Below the pieces are notes generated by a model. That model was not told the DNA's origin, did no database searches, and saw nothing but the letters and a program-made list of their open reading frames with translations. Shown piece by piece: positions 33,631-43,418 of a stretch of DNA of 64,000 bases; the stretch's first letter is position 1, and each line of letters begins with the position of its first letter. A program made the translations under genes and the position numbers. Origin of the DNA: Serratia rhizosphaerae (GTDB taxonomy: Bacteria > Pseudomonadota > Gammaproteobacteria > Enterobacterales > Enterobacteriaceae); NCBI RefSeq assembly GCF_009817885.1, contig NZ_CP041764.1:4154001-4218000 (forward strand). The letters run 5' to 3'.

Positions 33631-34869
33631 ATGGCTTTTTCTCAGGCAGTCAGCGGCCTTAATGCGGCGGCGACCAACCTCGACGTTATCGGCAACAATA
33701 TCGCCAACTCCGCCACCGCCGGGTTTAAATCCGGCAGCGTATCCTTTGCCGATATGTTCGCCGGCTCGCAGGTCGGGCTGGGGGTAAAAGTGGCGGGCAT
33801 TACGCAAAACTTTAACGGCGGTACGCCGACCAGCACCAACCGCGCGCTGGATATCGCCATTACCGAAAGCGGTTTCTTCCGTATGCAGGACAGCGACGGC
33901 GGTATTTTCTATACCCGCAACGGCCAGTTCAAGCTGGATGAGAACCGCAACCTGGTGAATATGCAGGGCCTGAAACTGACCGGCTACCCGGCAGCCGGTA
34001 CGCCGCCAACCATTCAGCAGGGGGCGGATCCACAGCCGCTGAGCATCCCGGAAGGGATGATGAACGCCAGAGCATCCACCTCCGGCGCGATGGTGACCAA
34101 CCTGAAGTCCACCCACAAGGTGCCGGAAAATGCGACCTTCGATCCAAGCAAAACGGACTCCTATAACTACGTCAACGTTATTACCACCTACGACTCGCTG
34201 GGCAATGCGCACAACATTAACGCCTATTTCGTCAAAACCGCCGACAATAAATGGGATGTCTACACCCAGGACGGCAGCGTTGACGGCGCTCCGGCCGACA
34301 AGGCCGGCAGCCTGAACTTCAACACCAGCGGCACCCTGACTGAAACCCTGGACGCCGACGGCAACCCGAGCGCCACGGCGTTCAGCCTGACGATCCCGAT
34401 GTCGGCCAAAGACGGCGCGCCGGCGCAGGACTTCACCCTCAGCTTTGCCGGCAGCATGCAGCAGAACGTCGGCAGCGACTCGGTGAGTAAAGTGTCGCAG
34501 GACGGCTACAGCGCCGGCGAATACACCAACTTCCAGATTGAGCAGGACGGCACCGTGGTTGGCCTGTACTCCAACCAGCAAAAACAGGTGCTGGGGCAGA
34601 TCGTGTTGGCTAACTTCTCCAACCCGGAAGGGCTGGCGTCACAGGGCGATAACGTGTGGCAGGAAACCGGCGCCTCCGGTCAGGCGCGCGTCGGCGTGGC
34701 GGGCGGCGGCGGCTTCGGCAAGCTGACCAGCGGCGCACTGGAGTCCTCCAATGTCGATCTGAGCCAGGAACTGGTCAATATGATCGTCGCACAGCGCAAC
34801 TATCAGTCGAACGCGCAGACCATCAAGACGCAGGACTCCATCCTGCAGACGTTGGTCAGCCTGCGCTGA
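33631..34869 (+). CDS. flgE: FlgE, hook protein
   Basis: FlgE has 412 residues. It keeps the N-terminal axial motif (SGLNAAATNLDVIGNNIANS), variable D1/D2 domains and the C-terminal ELVNMIVAQRNYQSNAQTIK helix. It polymerises under the FlgD cap to form the flexible hook, whose length is gauged by FliK. A TTTTTTGGAG ribosome-binding site precedes the ATG. The size is close to the 402 residues of E. coli. Confidence 0.98.
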   Translation: MAFSQAVSGLNAAATNLDVIGNNIANSATAGFKSGSVSFADMFAGSQVGLGVKVAGITQNFNGGTPTSTNRALDIAITESGFFRMQDSDGGIFYTRNGQFKLDENRNLVNMQGLKLTGYPAAGTPPTIQQGADPQPLSIPEGMMNARASTSGAMVTNLKSTHKVPENATFDPSKTDSYNYVNVITTYDSLGNAHNINAYFVKTADNKWDVYTQDGSVDGAPADKAGSLNFNTSGTLTETLDADGNPSATAFSLTIPMSAKDGAPAQDFTLSFAGSMQQNVGSDSVSKVSQDGYSAGEYTNFQIEQDGTVVGLYSNQQKQVLGQIVLANFSNPEGLASQGDNVWQETGASGQARVGVAGGGGFGKLTSGALESSNVDLSQELVNMIVAQRNYQSNAQTIKTQDSILQTLVSLR

Positions 34870-34893
34870 CGGCGGGGTTAAAGGAACCAAGCT

Positions 34894-35649
34894 ATGGATC
34901 ACGCGATTTATACCGCGATGGGGGCAGCGCGTCAGACGCTGGACCAGCAGGCGATCACCGCCAACAACCTGGCCAACGTTTCGACGCCGGGCTTTCGCGC
35001 CCAGCTGGCGGCGCTGCGCGCGGTGCCGGTCAACGGGCCAAGTCTGCCGACGCGTACGCTGGTCGCCGCGTCGACGCCGGGCGCCGATATGAGCCAAGGG
35101 GCGCTGAACTATACCGCGCGTCCGTTGGACGTCGCGCTGCAGCAGGATGGCTTTTTGGCGGTGCAGCTGGTCGACGGCGGCGAAGCCTACACCCGCAACG
35201 GCAATATCCAGATTTCCGCCGAAGGGCAACTGACGGTGCAGGGCCGGCCGCTGTTGGGCGACGGCGGGCCGATCGAGGTGCCGCCGCAGTCTGAGATCAC
35301 CATCGCCGCCGACGGCACCATCTCGGCGCTCAATCCGGGCGACCCGCCGAATACCATCGCGCAGATCGGCCGGCTGAAGCTGGTCAAGGCGGAGGCTGCT
35401 GAGGTGGCGCGCGGCGATGACGGGCTGTTCCATCTGACGCCGGCAAGCCGGCAGCAGCGCGGCAACCAGCTGGCGAACGACCCGCAGGTGCGGGTGATGC
35501 CCGGCGTGCTGGAAGGCAGCAACGTCAACCCGACGGAAACCATGGTCGATATGATCGCCAACGCCCGCCGCTTCGAAATGCAGATGAAGGTCATTCACAG
35601 CGTGGATGAGAATGCACAACGCGCCAACTCGCTGCTGTCAGTGAGCTAA
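34894..35649 (+). CDS. flgF: FlgF, proximal rod protein
   Basis: FlgF has 251 residues, with NNLANVSTPGFRAQLAALRA near the N-terminus and the axial C-terminal helix (TMVDMIANARRFEMQMKVIH). It resembles FlgG but starts DHAIYTAMGAARQTLDQQAI, as FlgF does. It sits 10 nt before flgG in the rod gene cluster. Confidence 0.97.
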   Translation: MDHAIYTAMGAARQTLDQQAITANNLANVSTPGFRAQLAALRAVPVNGPSLPTRTLVAASTPGADMSQGALNYTARPLDVALQQDGFLAVQLVDGGEAYTRNGNIQISAEGQLTVQGRPLLGDGGPIEVPPQSEITIAADGTISALNPGDPPNTIAQIGRLKLVKAEAAEVARGDDGLFHLTPASRQQRGNQLANDPQVRVMPGVLEGSNVNPTETMVDMIANARRFEMQMKVIHSVDENAQRANSLLSVS

Positions 35650-35659
35650 GGAAAACAAC

Positions 35660-36442
35660 ATGATCCCATCATTATGGATTGCCAAAACCGGTCTGGACGC
35701 GCAGCAGACCAATATGGACGTGATCGCCAACAACCTGGCGAACGTCAGCACCAACGGCTTCAAGCGCCAGCGCGCGGTGTTTGAAGACCTGCTGTACCAG
35801 ACCATGCGCCAGCCGGGGGCGCAGTCCTCCGAGCAGACCACGCTACCGTCGGGCCTGCAGATAGGCACCGGCGTGCGGCCGGTGGCCACCGAGCGCCTGC
35901 ACAGTCAGGGCAATCTGTCACAGACCAACAACAGTAAAGACGTGGCGATCAAGGGACAGGGCTATTTTCAGGTAATGCTGCCGGACGGCAGTCAGGCCTA
36001 TACCCGCGACGGTTCGTTCCAGATCGACCAGAACGGCCAGTTGGTGACCGCCAGCGGTTTCCAGGTACAGCCGGCAATCACCATTCCTGCCAACGCGCTG
36101 AGCATTACCGTGGGGCGCGACGGCATCGTCAGCGTTACCCAGCAGGGGCAGACGGCGGCGCAGCAGGTCGGCCAGCTGACGCTGACCACCTTTATCAACG
36201 ACAGCGGTCTGGAGAGCGTCGGTGAAAACCTGTACCAGGAAACCGAAAGCTCCGGCGCGCCGAATGAGAGCACGCCGGGGCTGAACGGCGCCGGGCTGCT
36301 GTATCAGGGCTATGTGGAAACCTCCAACGTCAACGTGGCGGAAGAGTTGGTAAACATGATCCAGGTACAGCGCGCGTATGAAATCAACAGTAAGGCGGTG
36401 TCCACCTCCGATCAGATGCTGCAGAAACTGACGCAGCTGTAA
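35660..36442 (+). CDS. flgG: FlgG, distal rod protein
   Basis: FlgG has 260 residues, equal to E. coli. It begins MIPSLWIAKTGLDAQQTNMD and ends with the EELVNMIQVQRAYEINSKAV helix. It forms the distal rod that passes through the P and L rings. The gap of about 70 nt to flgH has no evident terminator. Confidence 0.98.
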   Translation: MIPSLWIAKTGLDAQQTNMDVIANNLANVSTNGFKRQRAVFEDLLYQTMRQPGAQSSEQTTLPSGLQIGTGVRPVATERLHSQGNLSQTNNSKDVAIKGQGYFQVMLPDGSQAYTRDGSFQIDQNGQLVTASGFQVQPAITIPANALSITVGRDGIVSVTQQGQTAAQQVGQLTLTTFINDSGLESVGENLYQETESSGAPNESTPGLNGAGLLYQGYVETSNVNVAEELVNMIQVQRAYEINSKAVSTSDQMLQKLTQL

Positions 36443-36514
36443 CCGATGCGGACGCATCAGGGCGCAGCCTGCTGCGCCCGCTTAACTCTCTCGTAAACAA
36501 AGGCGATATTTGTT

Positions 36515-37234
36515 GTGCTAACCACTCTTTTGACGGCGCGCCGGCCATCGCAGGGCAAACGCGCGCTGGCCGCCACGGCGCTGTTGGCGCTCAGCGGCTG
36601 CGCCTACATACCGCACAAACCGCTGGTCGACGGGGCCACCAGCGCGCAGCCGGCGCCGGCCACCGCGCCGGTGCCGAACGGCTCGATTTTTCAGACGGTA
36701 CAGCCGATGAACTACGGTTACCAACCGCTGTTTGAGGACCGGCGGCCGCGCAATATCGGCGATACCCTGACCATCGTGCTGCAGGAAAACGTCAGCGCCA
36801 GCAAGAGCTCGTCAGCCAACGCCAGCCGCAACGGCGCCAGCAAATTCGGCGTCGCCACCGCACCGCGCTACCTCAGCGGGCTGTTCGGCAACGCGCGCGC
36901 CGATATGGAAATGTCCGGCGACAGCAGCTTCGGCGGCAAAGGGGGGGCGAACGCCAACAACACTTTTAACGGCACCATTACCGTAACCGTCAACCAGCTG
37001 CTGACCAACGGCAACCTGCACGTGGTGGGGGAAAAGCAGATCGCCATCAATCAGGGCACCGAATTTATTCGTTTCTCCGGCGTGGTGAACCCGCGCACCA
37101 TCAGCGGCAATAACTCCGTGACCTCGACCCAGGTGGCGGACGCCCGCATTGAGTACGTCGGTAACGGTTATATCAACGAAGCGCAGACCATGGGCTGGCT
37201 GCAGCGCTTCTTCCTCAATCTCTCCCCGTACTAA
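36515..37234 (+). CDS. flgH: FlgH, L-ring lipoprotein
   Basis: FlgH has 239 residues and a GTG start. A lipobox LSGC sets the acylated cysteine at residue 29. The mature part contains NYGYQPLFEDRRPRNIGDTL and the C-terminal RIEYVGNGYINEAQ. It forms the outer-membrane L ring around the rod. The signal region before the lipobox is a little longer than in E. coli, so a later start cannot be excluded, but no better codon is seen. Confidence 0.95.
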   Translation: MLTTLLTARRPSQGKRALAATALLALSGCAYIPHKPLVDGATSAQPAPATAPVPNGSIFQTVQPMNYGYQPLFEDRRPRNIGDTLTIVLQENVSASKSSSANASRNGASKFGVATAPRYLSGLFGNARADMEMSGDSSFGGKGGANANNTFNGTITVTVNQLLTNGNLHVVGEKQIAINQGTEFIRFSGVVNPRTISGNNSVTSTQVADARIEYVGNGYINEAQTMGWLQRFFLNLSPY

Positions 37235-37243
37235 GGAATCGCG

Positions 37244-38344
37244 ATGCTGAAGAAATTACTGATTGCCGCGCTGCTGGCGAGCCTCAGCCTGCCGGCCGCG
37301 GCTGAGCGGATCCGCGATCTGGTGACGGTGCAGGGCGTGCGCGACAACGCGCTGATCGGCTACGGACTGGTGGTGGGGCTGGACGGCTCCGGCGACCAGA
37401 CCATGCAGACGCCGTTCACCACCCAAAGCCTGAGCAATATGCTGTCGCAGCTGGGCATCACCGTACCGCCGGGCACCAATATGCAGCTGAAAAACGTGGC
37501 GGCGGTGATGGTGACGGCCCGGCTGCCGCCCTTTTCCCGCGTCGGGCAAAATATCGACGTGGTGGTCTCCTCGATGGGCAACGCCAAAAGCCTGCGCGGC
37601 GGCACGCTGCTGATGACGCCGTTGAAGGGGGTAGATAATCAGGTGTACGCGCTGGCGCAGGGCAACGTGCTGGTCGGCGGCGCCGGCGCGGCGGCCGGCG
37701 GCAGCAGCGTACAGGTCAACCAGCTGGCGGGCGGCCGCATCAGCAACGGCGCCACCATCGAACGCGAGCTGCCGACCACCTTCGGTCAGGGCGGCGAAAT
37801 CAATCTGCAGCTGAACAATGAAGACTTTACGCTGGCGCAGCAGATCAGCGACGCGATTAACCGCCAGCGCGGCTACGGCACCGCGACACCGCTGGACGCG
37901 CGCACCATCAAGGTGCTGGTGCCGCAGGGCAACAGCTCTCAGGTGCGTTTTCTGGCGGATATTCAGAATATCAATGTGCGTGTCGGCGCGATCGACGCCA
38001 AGGTGATCATCAATTCGCGCACCGGCTCGGTGGTAATGAACCGTGATGTAGTGCTGGATTCCTGCGCGGTGGCGCAAGGCAACCTGTCGGTGGTGGTGGA
38101 TCGGCAAAACAGCGTCAGCCAGCCGGATACGCCGTTCGGCGGCGGTCAGACGGTGGTGACGCCGAATACCCAGATCTCGCTGCAGCAGCAGGGCGGTTCG
38201 CTGCAGAAGGTCAACGCCAGCGCCAATCTGAATAACGTAGTCCGCGCGCTGAATGCGCTGGGTGCGACGCCGATCGATCTGATGTCGATTTTGCAGGCGA
38301 TGCAGAGCGCCGGCTGCCTGCGCGCCAAACTGGAAATTATCTGA
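37244..38344 (+). CDS. flgI: FlgI, P-ring protein
   Basis: FlgI has 366 residues with a cleavable signal peptide (MLKKLLIAALLASLSLPAAA). The mature start ERIRDLVTVQGVRDNALIGY is highly conserved. It assembles in the periplasm with the help of FlgA to form the ring around the rod in the peptidoglycan. The stop overlaps the flgJ ATG by one base. Confidence 0.98.
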   Translation: MLKKLLIAALLASLSLPAAAERIRDLVTVQGVRDNALIGYGLVVGLDGSGDQTMQTPFTTQSLSNMLSQLGITVPPGTNMQLKNVAAVMVTARLPPFSRVGQNIDVVVSSMGNAKSLRGGTLLMTPLKGVDNQVYALAQGNVLVGGAGAAAGGSSVQVNQLAGGRISNGATIERELPTTFGQGGEINLQLNNEDFTLAQQISDAINRQRGYGTATPLDARTIKVLVPQGNSSQVRFLADIQNINVRVGAIDAKVIINSRTGSVVMNRDVVLDSCAVAQGNLSVVVDRQNSVSQPDTPFGGGQTVVTPNTQISLQQQGGSLQKVNASANLNNVVRALNALGATPIDLMSILQAMQSAGCLRAKLEII

Positions 38345-39291
38345 TGAGCAGAGACGTCACCAGTATGGCCGGCGCGGCCTACGACGCCCAGGCGCTGAAC
38401 GGGCTGAAAAGCGCCGCCGCCGCTGACCCGCAGGGCAACCTGAAGCAGGTGGCCCGCCAGGTGGAGGGCATGTTCGTGCAGATGATGCTGAAAAGCATGC
38501 GCGCGGCGCTGCCGAAAGACGGCATGCTGAGCAGCGACCAGACCCGGCTGTACACCTCGCTGTACGATCAGCAGATCGCCCAGCAGCTGTCGCAGAAGGG
38601 GCTGGGATTGGCGGATATGATGGTGCGCCAGCTCGGCAGCGCCGGCAGGCCACCGAGCGAAACGGCCGGCACGGTGCCGATGGCGTTGGACGGCGACAGG
38701 CTGCAGGCTCTGCCGCGTCAGGCGCTGGAGCAACTGGTGCGGCGTGCGCTGCCGCCAATGCCGTCGGTGCCGGGGAATCCTGCGCCGCTGAACAACGGCA
38801 ACTTTGTCGCCCGGCTGTCAACGCCGGCGCGCCTTGCCAGCCAGCAGAGCGGTATTCCCCATCAGCTGATCGTGGCGCAGGCGGCGCTGGAATCCGGCTG
38901 GGGACGGCGTGAAATCCCGGCCGCCGACGGTTCGCCGAGCCATAACCTGTTTGGCATCAAGGCGGGCAGCGGCTGGCGCGGGCCGGTGACGGAAATTACC
39001 ACTACCGAGTTTGAGCAGGGGGCGGCGAAGAAGATCAAGGCGCGTTTCCGCGTGTACGGCTCCTACGTGGAGGCGATTGCCGATTACATCAAACTGCTGA
39101 CCGGCAACCCGCGCTACGCCGGCGTCGCCGCCGCCCGCACGCCGGAACAGGCGGCGCATGCGCTGCAGCAGGCGGGTTATGCCACCGATCCGCACTATGC
39201 CCGCAAACTGGTCAGCGTGATTGCGCAGATGAGAAGCGCCGGCGAGCAGGTGGCGAAGGCCTACAGCCACGACTTGCAGGATCTGTTCTGA
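38344..39291 (+). CDS. flgJ: FlgJ, rod cap and muramidase
   Basis: FlgJ has 315 residues. The N-terminal half (RQVEGMFVQMMLKSMRAALP) is the rod cap; the C-terminal half is a glucosaminidase-type domain with AALESGWGRRE, whose glutamate is the likely catalytic residue, and SHNLFGIKAGSGW. It opens peptidoglycan for the growing rod. It ends the flgB-J operon; flgK has its own promoter 130 nt on. Confidence 0.97.
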   Translation: MSRDVTSMAGAAYDAQALNGLKSAAAADPQGNLKQVARQVEGMFVQMMLKSMRAALPKDGMLSSDQTRLYTSLYDQQIAQQLSQKGLGLADMMVRQLGSAGRPPSETAGTVPMALDGDRLQALPRQALEQLVRRALPPMPSVPGNPAPLNNGNFVARLSTPARLASQQSGIPHQLIVAQAALESGWGRREIPAADGSPSHNLFGIKAGSGWRGPVTEITTTEFEQGAAKKIKARFRVYGSYVEAIADYIKLLTGNPRYAGVAAARTPEQAAHALQQAGYATDPHYARKLVSVIAQMRSAGEQVAKAYSHDLQDLF

Positions 39292-39321
39292 GCACCCTGC
39301 CCGGCGACGCGCCAGATTAAA

Positions 39322-39391
39322 TGTCACGTATTACTGTAAAATACCATTAAAACAGGTTTTAAATGGCACTTAACAAACCCTGTCACGTATT
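39322..39391. repeat. Direct repeats flanking an inverted repeat, flgJ-flgK gap
   Basis: TGTCACGTATT occurs at 39322-39332 and 39381-39391, exact copies 59 nt apart. Between them CCATTAAAAC and GTTTTAAATGG (39344-39366) form an imperfect inverted repeat with one extra base. The arrangement suggests a protein-binding site or a scar; it ends 33 nt before the flgK FliA promoter. Confidence 0.5.
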
Positions 39392-39423
39392 GTGCCGTGC
39401 GTCGTGACGTCGTGAGTTTTCCC

Positions 39424-39450
39424 TCAAGTTTTTCGCCGCCCGGCCGATAA
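39424..39450 (+). promoter_or_regulatory. FliA promoter of flgKL
   Basis: TCAAGTTT (39424-39431), an 11-nt spacer and perfect GCCGATAA (39443-39450) match 15 of 16 consensus positions, about 80 nt before the flgK ATG. It adds late expression to read-through from flgB-J. Confidence 0.9.
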
Positions 39451-39529
39451 CCCAGACAGGCTGGGCGGCGTCGTTCAGCAACCTGATGAAACCCTGTGGG
39501 CCTCCGGCGCCGCAGCACAAGGAATCTCT

Positions 39530-41179
39530 ATGTCCAATAGCTTAATCAATACCGCGATGAGCGGCCTGAATGCGGCGCAGGTGGCGCTGAGCACCGTCAG
39601 TAATAATATTTCCAACTACAACGTGGCCGGCTACAACCGTCAGACCGCCATTCTGGCGCAGAACGGCGGTATGGGCACCATGGCCGGCTTTATCGGCAAC
39701 GGCGTCACGGTCACCAGCGTGAACCGTGAATATAACCAGTTCATCACCAATCAGCTGCGTGGCGCACAGAGCCAGGCCGGCGCCCACAACGCCTATTATG
39801 AAAAAATTTCGCAGATAGATAACCTACTGGCGGACAAAACCAACAACGTGTCGACCAATATGCAGGATTTTTTCACCAGCCTGCAGAACGTGGTCAATAA
39901 CGCCGGTGATGACGCGTCGCGCAACACCGTGCTGGGCAAGGCCAACGGCCTGGTGAACCAGATCGGTAATGCCGATAAATATCTGCGCGATCTGGATGCC
40001 GGCGTCAATCAGCAACTGAGCGAAAGCGCGGTACAAATTAATAACTACAGCCAGCAGATTGCCCGGCTGAATGATGAAATCACCCGCCTGCGCGGCAGCA
40101 GCGGCAGCGAACCCAACGCTCTGCTCGATCAGCGCGACCAACTGGTGACCGAGCTGAACCAAATCGTCAATGTGCAGGTGACGCAGCAGGACGGCGACAC
40201 TTACACCGTCTCTTTCGCCAACGGCTTGACGCTGGTGCAGGGCAGTAATACCTATCAGGTGGAGGCCGTGCCATCCAGCGAGGATCCGGCGCGGCTGACG
40301 CTGGGCTATAACCGCGGCAACGGCGCCAGCGAGATCCCGACCGGGCAGATTACCGGCGGCAGCGTCAGCGGCGTGCTGAAGTTCCGCAGTGAGGCGCTGG
40401 ACGGGGCACGCAACCAGCTGGGGCAGATGGTGCTGGCGCTGGCCGACAGCTTTAACCAGCAGCACCGCGCCGGTTTTGATATTCATGGCGAACCGGGCGG
40501 CGATTTCTTCAGCTTCAGCGGCGGCCGGGTGGTGGAAAACAGTCGCAACAGCGGCGACGCCGAACTGAGCGTGAGCTATACCGACACCGGCAAAGTGCAG
40601 GCCAGCGATTACCGCGTCGAGTTTGACGGCAGTAACTGGCAGGTGACGCGCCTGTCGGACAACGTCAAAGTGAACGCCACCCCCGGCACCGACGCCGACG
40701 GTAAACCGACGCTGGAATTTGAAGGACTGCGGGTCGGCATCGACGGCACGGCCAACAAGAACGACAGCTTCACCGTCAAGCCCGTCAGCGATGTGGCCGG
40801 CAACCTGAAGGTGGTGATTAGCGACGCCGGCAAGCTGGCCGCCGCCGGCAGCGAGGACGGCGGTAGCGGCGATAACGACAACGTGAAAAAGCTGAGCGAC
40901 CTGCAGACGCAAAAGCTGGTGGACGGCAAGGCCACGCTGAGCGGTGCCTATGCCAGCCTGGTCAGCAACGTCGGCAACCAGACCGCCACGGCAAAAACCA
41001 ACAGCGTTGCGCAGGGCAATATCGTCAAGCAGCTGACGGAACAACAGCAGTCGGTATCCGGCGTCAACCTGGACGAGGAGTACGGCGAACTGCTGCGTTT
41101 CCAGCAGTATTACATGGCGAACGCGCAGGTGATTCAGACCGCCAGCTCGATGTTCGACGCTCTTCTTTCCATCCGTTGA
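39530..41179 (+). CDS. flgK: FlgK, first hook-filament junction protein
   Basis: FlgK has 549 residues, near the 547 of E. coli. It begins MSNSLINTAMSGLNAAQVAL, contains an inserted glycine/aspartate-rich domain in the middle, and ends with YGELLRFQQYYMANAQVIQT. It is exported by FlgN and caps the hook before FlgL and the filament. flgL follows after 16 nt. Confidence 0.98.
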   Translation: MSNSLINTAMSGLNAAQVALSTVSNNISNYNVAGYNRQTAILAQNGGMGTMAGFIGNGVTVTSVNREYNQFITNQLRGAQSQAGAHNAYYEKISQIDNLLADKTNNVSTNMQDFFTSLQNVVNNAGDDASRNTVLGKANGLVNQIGNADKYLRDLDAGVNQQLSESAVQINNYSQQIARLNDEITRLRGSSGSEPNALLDQRDQLVTELNQIVNVQVTQQDGDTYTVSFANGLTLVQGSNTYQVEAVPSSEDPARLTLGYNRGNGASEIPTGQITGGSVSGVLKFRSEALDGARNQLGQMVLALADSFNQQHRAGFDIHGEPGGDFFSFSGGRVVENSRNSGDAELSVSYTDTGKVQASDYRVEFDGSNWQVTRLSDNVKVNATPGTDADGKPTLEFEGLRVGIDGTANKNDSFTVKPVSDVAGNLKVVISDAGKLAAAGSEDGGSGDNDNVKKLSDLQTQKLVDGKATLSGAYASLVSNVGNQTATAKTNSVAQGNIVKQLTEQQQSVSGVNLDEEYGELLRFQQYYMANAQVIQTASSMFDALLSIR

Positions 41180-41195
41180 TTAAGGAATCCAGACT

Positions 41196-42161
41196 ATGCG
41201 CATGAGCACCAGCATGATGTACCAGCAAAACATGCAGAGCCTGACCGACCGACAGTCGCTGTGGATGAAGTCCGCCCAGCATCTGTCCAGCGGCACCCGG
41301 GTGTTGACGCCCTCTGACGATCCGCTGGCGGCCTCGCAGGCGGTGATGCTGACGCAGTCCCAGTCGGAAAACAGCCAGTATGCGCTGGCGCGTCAGTTCG
41401 CCCTGCAAAGTATCACCATGGCGGAGAAAGTGACCGCCAGCGCCGCCGGCAGCATCAAGGATATGAAAGGCCTGCTGGTTAACGCCGGCGACGGCGTGCT
41501 GAGCGATAATGACCGCGCCTCGCTGGCGACCCAGCTGCAGGGGTTGAAAGATCAGCTGCTGGGGCAGGCGAACAACTCGGACGGCAATGGCCGCTATATG
41601 TTCGGCGGTTTTAAGGACGACCAGCCGCCGTTTGTCCAGCAGGACGACGGCAAGGTGGTGTATCAGGGCAGCAGCCGGGCGATTGAGCAGAAGGTTGACG
41701 CCAACCGCACCATGACCGTCGGCTATACCGGTGATGCGATCTTTATGTCGCTGACCAGCAACCCGAAGCCGGAGCCGGACGGCAGCGCGCCGGTGAGCAA
41801 CGTGTTTGACAGTATCGATCTGGCGCTCAAGGCGCTCAATACTCCGCTGCAGGACGCCGACGACGCGACGCGCCAACAGGTGCAGGCGGATTTGGACAAG
41901 GCGCAGCGCGGTCTGGATAATGTTTACAACAACGTGCTGACGGTCAATTCCAAGCTGGGTACGCAGATGCAGGAAATTGAGACGTTGGACAATATCGGCA
42001 AAGTCCGTGATACGAACAACCAGGTTCAGATGAGCGCGCTGGTGGATGTGGATGTTGTCGAGGCCATCTCGTCTTATTTCCAGCAGCAGGCCGCGCTGCA
42101 GGCTTCATATAAAACGTTCGGTGATATGCAGGGCATGTCGCTGTTTCAGATGAATCGTTAG
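41196..42161 (+). CDS. flgL: FlgL, second hook-filament junction protein
   Basis: FlgL has 321 residues with flagellin-like ends (MRMSTSMMYQQNMQSLTDRQ at the start; SSYFQQQAALQASYKTF near the end). It joins FlgK to the flagellin filament. The C-terminal half contains the family LNTPLQDADDATRQQ region. It is followed by a strong terminator. Confidence 0.97.
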   Translation: MRMSTSMMYQQNMQSLTDRQSLWMKSAQHLSSGTRVLTPSDDPLAASQAVMLTQSQSENSQYALARQFALQSITMAEKVTASAAGSIKDMKGLLVNAGDGVLSDNDRASLATQLQGLKDQLLGQANNSDGNGRYMFGGFKDDQPPFVQQDDGKVVYQGSSRAIEQKVDANRTMTVGYTGDAIFMSLTSNPKPEPDGSAPVSNVFDSIDLALKALNTPLQDADDATRQQVQADLDKAQRGLDNVYNNVLTVNSKLGTQMQEIETLDNIGKVRDTNNQVQMSALVDVDVVEAISSYFQQQAALQASYKTFGDMQGMSLFQMNR

Positions 42162-42275
42162 CGCTGACCATTGTGTGCCGCCGGTTGGCGGCGCACGCCG
42201 ATTTGGCTGCGCGAAGGGGAACGGCCCGTGCTGACGCGGGCGACCATTCCCTTAAATACCGGGCGCAGTCGTTTG

Positions 42276-42323
42276 GCCCGTTGCTCTTTTTCCCACTAAG
42301 GTTTGGAGCAACGGGCTTTTTTT
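42276..42323 (+). terminator. Intrinsic terminator after flgKL
   Basis: GCCCGTTGCTC (42276-42286) pairs perfectly over 11 bp with GAGCAACGGGC (42306-42316) around a 19-nt loop, followed directly by seven T's. It ends about 20 nt before the convergent fliR stop. Confidence 0.9.
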
Positions 42324-42342
42324 ATGGGTGAACGCCGGCGGA

Positions 42343-43125
42343 CTAGCTGCGCATGCCGCTGAGCACATCCGCCAGCCGGTTAAACACCTCGCCGAACAGA
42401 TGCTCACAAAACGGCGCCAGCATCGGCATCATCATGCCGAGCGTCAGGATGCCGATGGTCATGGTGACGGGGAAGCCGATCACGAATACCGACAGCTGAG
42501 GCGTGACGCGGTTGAGCAGCCCCAGCGACAGGTTCAGCGTCAGCAGCAGGCAGATCAGCGGCAGCGCCAGCATCACGCCGTTGATAAAGATCAGCGAGCC
42601 GGCCTGAGTCAGCGCCAGGAACCCGTTGCCGCTGAGCGGCTGCGTGCCGATCGGCAGGGTGTGGAAACTGTCCGCCAGCAGCGAGATCAGCCACAGATGA
42701 CCGTCGAAGGATAAAAACAGCAGCATCGCCAGCAGATTGAGCAAGCGCGCCAGCACCGGCATATTCGGCCCGCCGGAGGGATCGAAGAAGGTGGCAAACG
42801 ACAGGCCCATCTGCATGCCGATAACTTCGCCGGCGGTGCGCACCGCGGCAAAGGCGAACTGCATGGTCAGGCCGAGCGCCACGCCGATCAGGATTTGCTG
42901 CAGCGCCAGCCACAGGCCGGCGGCGGAAAAAATCGGTATCTCGCTGGCCGGCAGCGTCGGCGCAATCAGCATGACGATCAGCCCGCCCAGCCCCAGCTTC
43001 ACTTTTTTGCTGATTTGCTTTTCACTCAGCAGCGGCGCGGTGGCGATCAGCGCCAGAATACGCAGCAGCGGCCAGAAATAGTGGCTGAGCCAGAGGGTGA
43101 ACTGCGAGCTGTCGAGGTTGAGCAT
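42343..43125 (-). CDS. fliR: FliR, export gate membrane protein
   Basis: FliR has 260 residues with several membrane segments and the family motifs GEVIGMQMGLSFATFFDP and LLNLLAMLLFLSFDGH. It joins FliP and FliQ in the export pore. Start choice: the frame runs up to 43197, but ATG 43125 (MLNLDSSQF) lies 2 nt past the fliQ stop, so it is used. It is last in the fliLMNOPQR operon. Confidence 0.96.
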   Translation of the reverse strand: MLNLDSSQFTLWLSHYFWPLLRILALIATAPLLSEKQISKKVKLGLGGLIVMLIAPTLPASEIPIFSAAGLWLALQQILIGVALGLTMQFAFAAVRTAGEVIGMQMGLSFATFFDPSGGPNMPVLARLLNLLAMLLFLSFDGHLWLISLLADSFHTLPIGTQPLSGNGFLALTQAGSLIFINGVMLALPLICLLLTLNLSLGLLNRVTPQLSVFVIGFPVTMTIGILTLGMMMPMLAPFCEHLFGEVFNRLADVLSGMRS

Positions 43126-43127
43126 GG

Positions 43128-43397
43128 TTAACCGATAATGTTGGGCAGATTGCTGAACAGCATGCGCATATAGTCCAGCAGCAGGTTGAGCATCCACGGG
43201 CCGGCGATAATGATGGTGGCGACCACCGCCAGGATTTTCGGGATAAAAGACAGCGTCATTTCGTTGATCTGGGTTGCCGCCTGCAGCAGGCTGACCACCA
43301 GGCCGCTGATCAGCGCCGCCAGCAGCAGCGGGGCGGCCAGCGCCAGCGCCACGTTCATCGCCTCAACGCCCAGCGCCATTACCGATTCAGGAGTCAT
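43128..43397 (-). CDS. fliQ: FliQ, export gate membrane protein
   Basis: FliQ has 89 residues with two hydrophobic helices. It begins MTPESVMALGVEAMNVALAL and has the conserved QAATQINEMTLSFIPKI. It packs around FliP/FliR in the export pore. A 10-bp hairpin lies in the 57-nt gap after fliP, unusual within this otherwise overlapping operon. Confidence 0.96.
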   Translation of the reverse strand: MTPESVMALGVEAMNVALALAAPLLLAALISGLVVSLLQAATQINEMTLSFIPKILAVVATIIIAGPWMLNLLLDYMRMLFSNLPNIIG

Positions 43398-43418
43398 TGC
43401 GTGTTTCTCCGCATAGTG

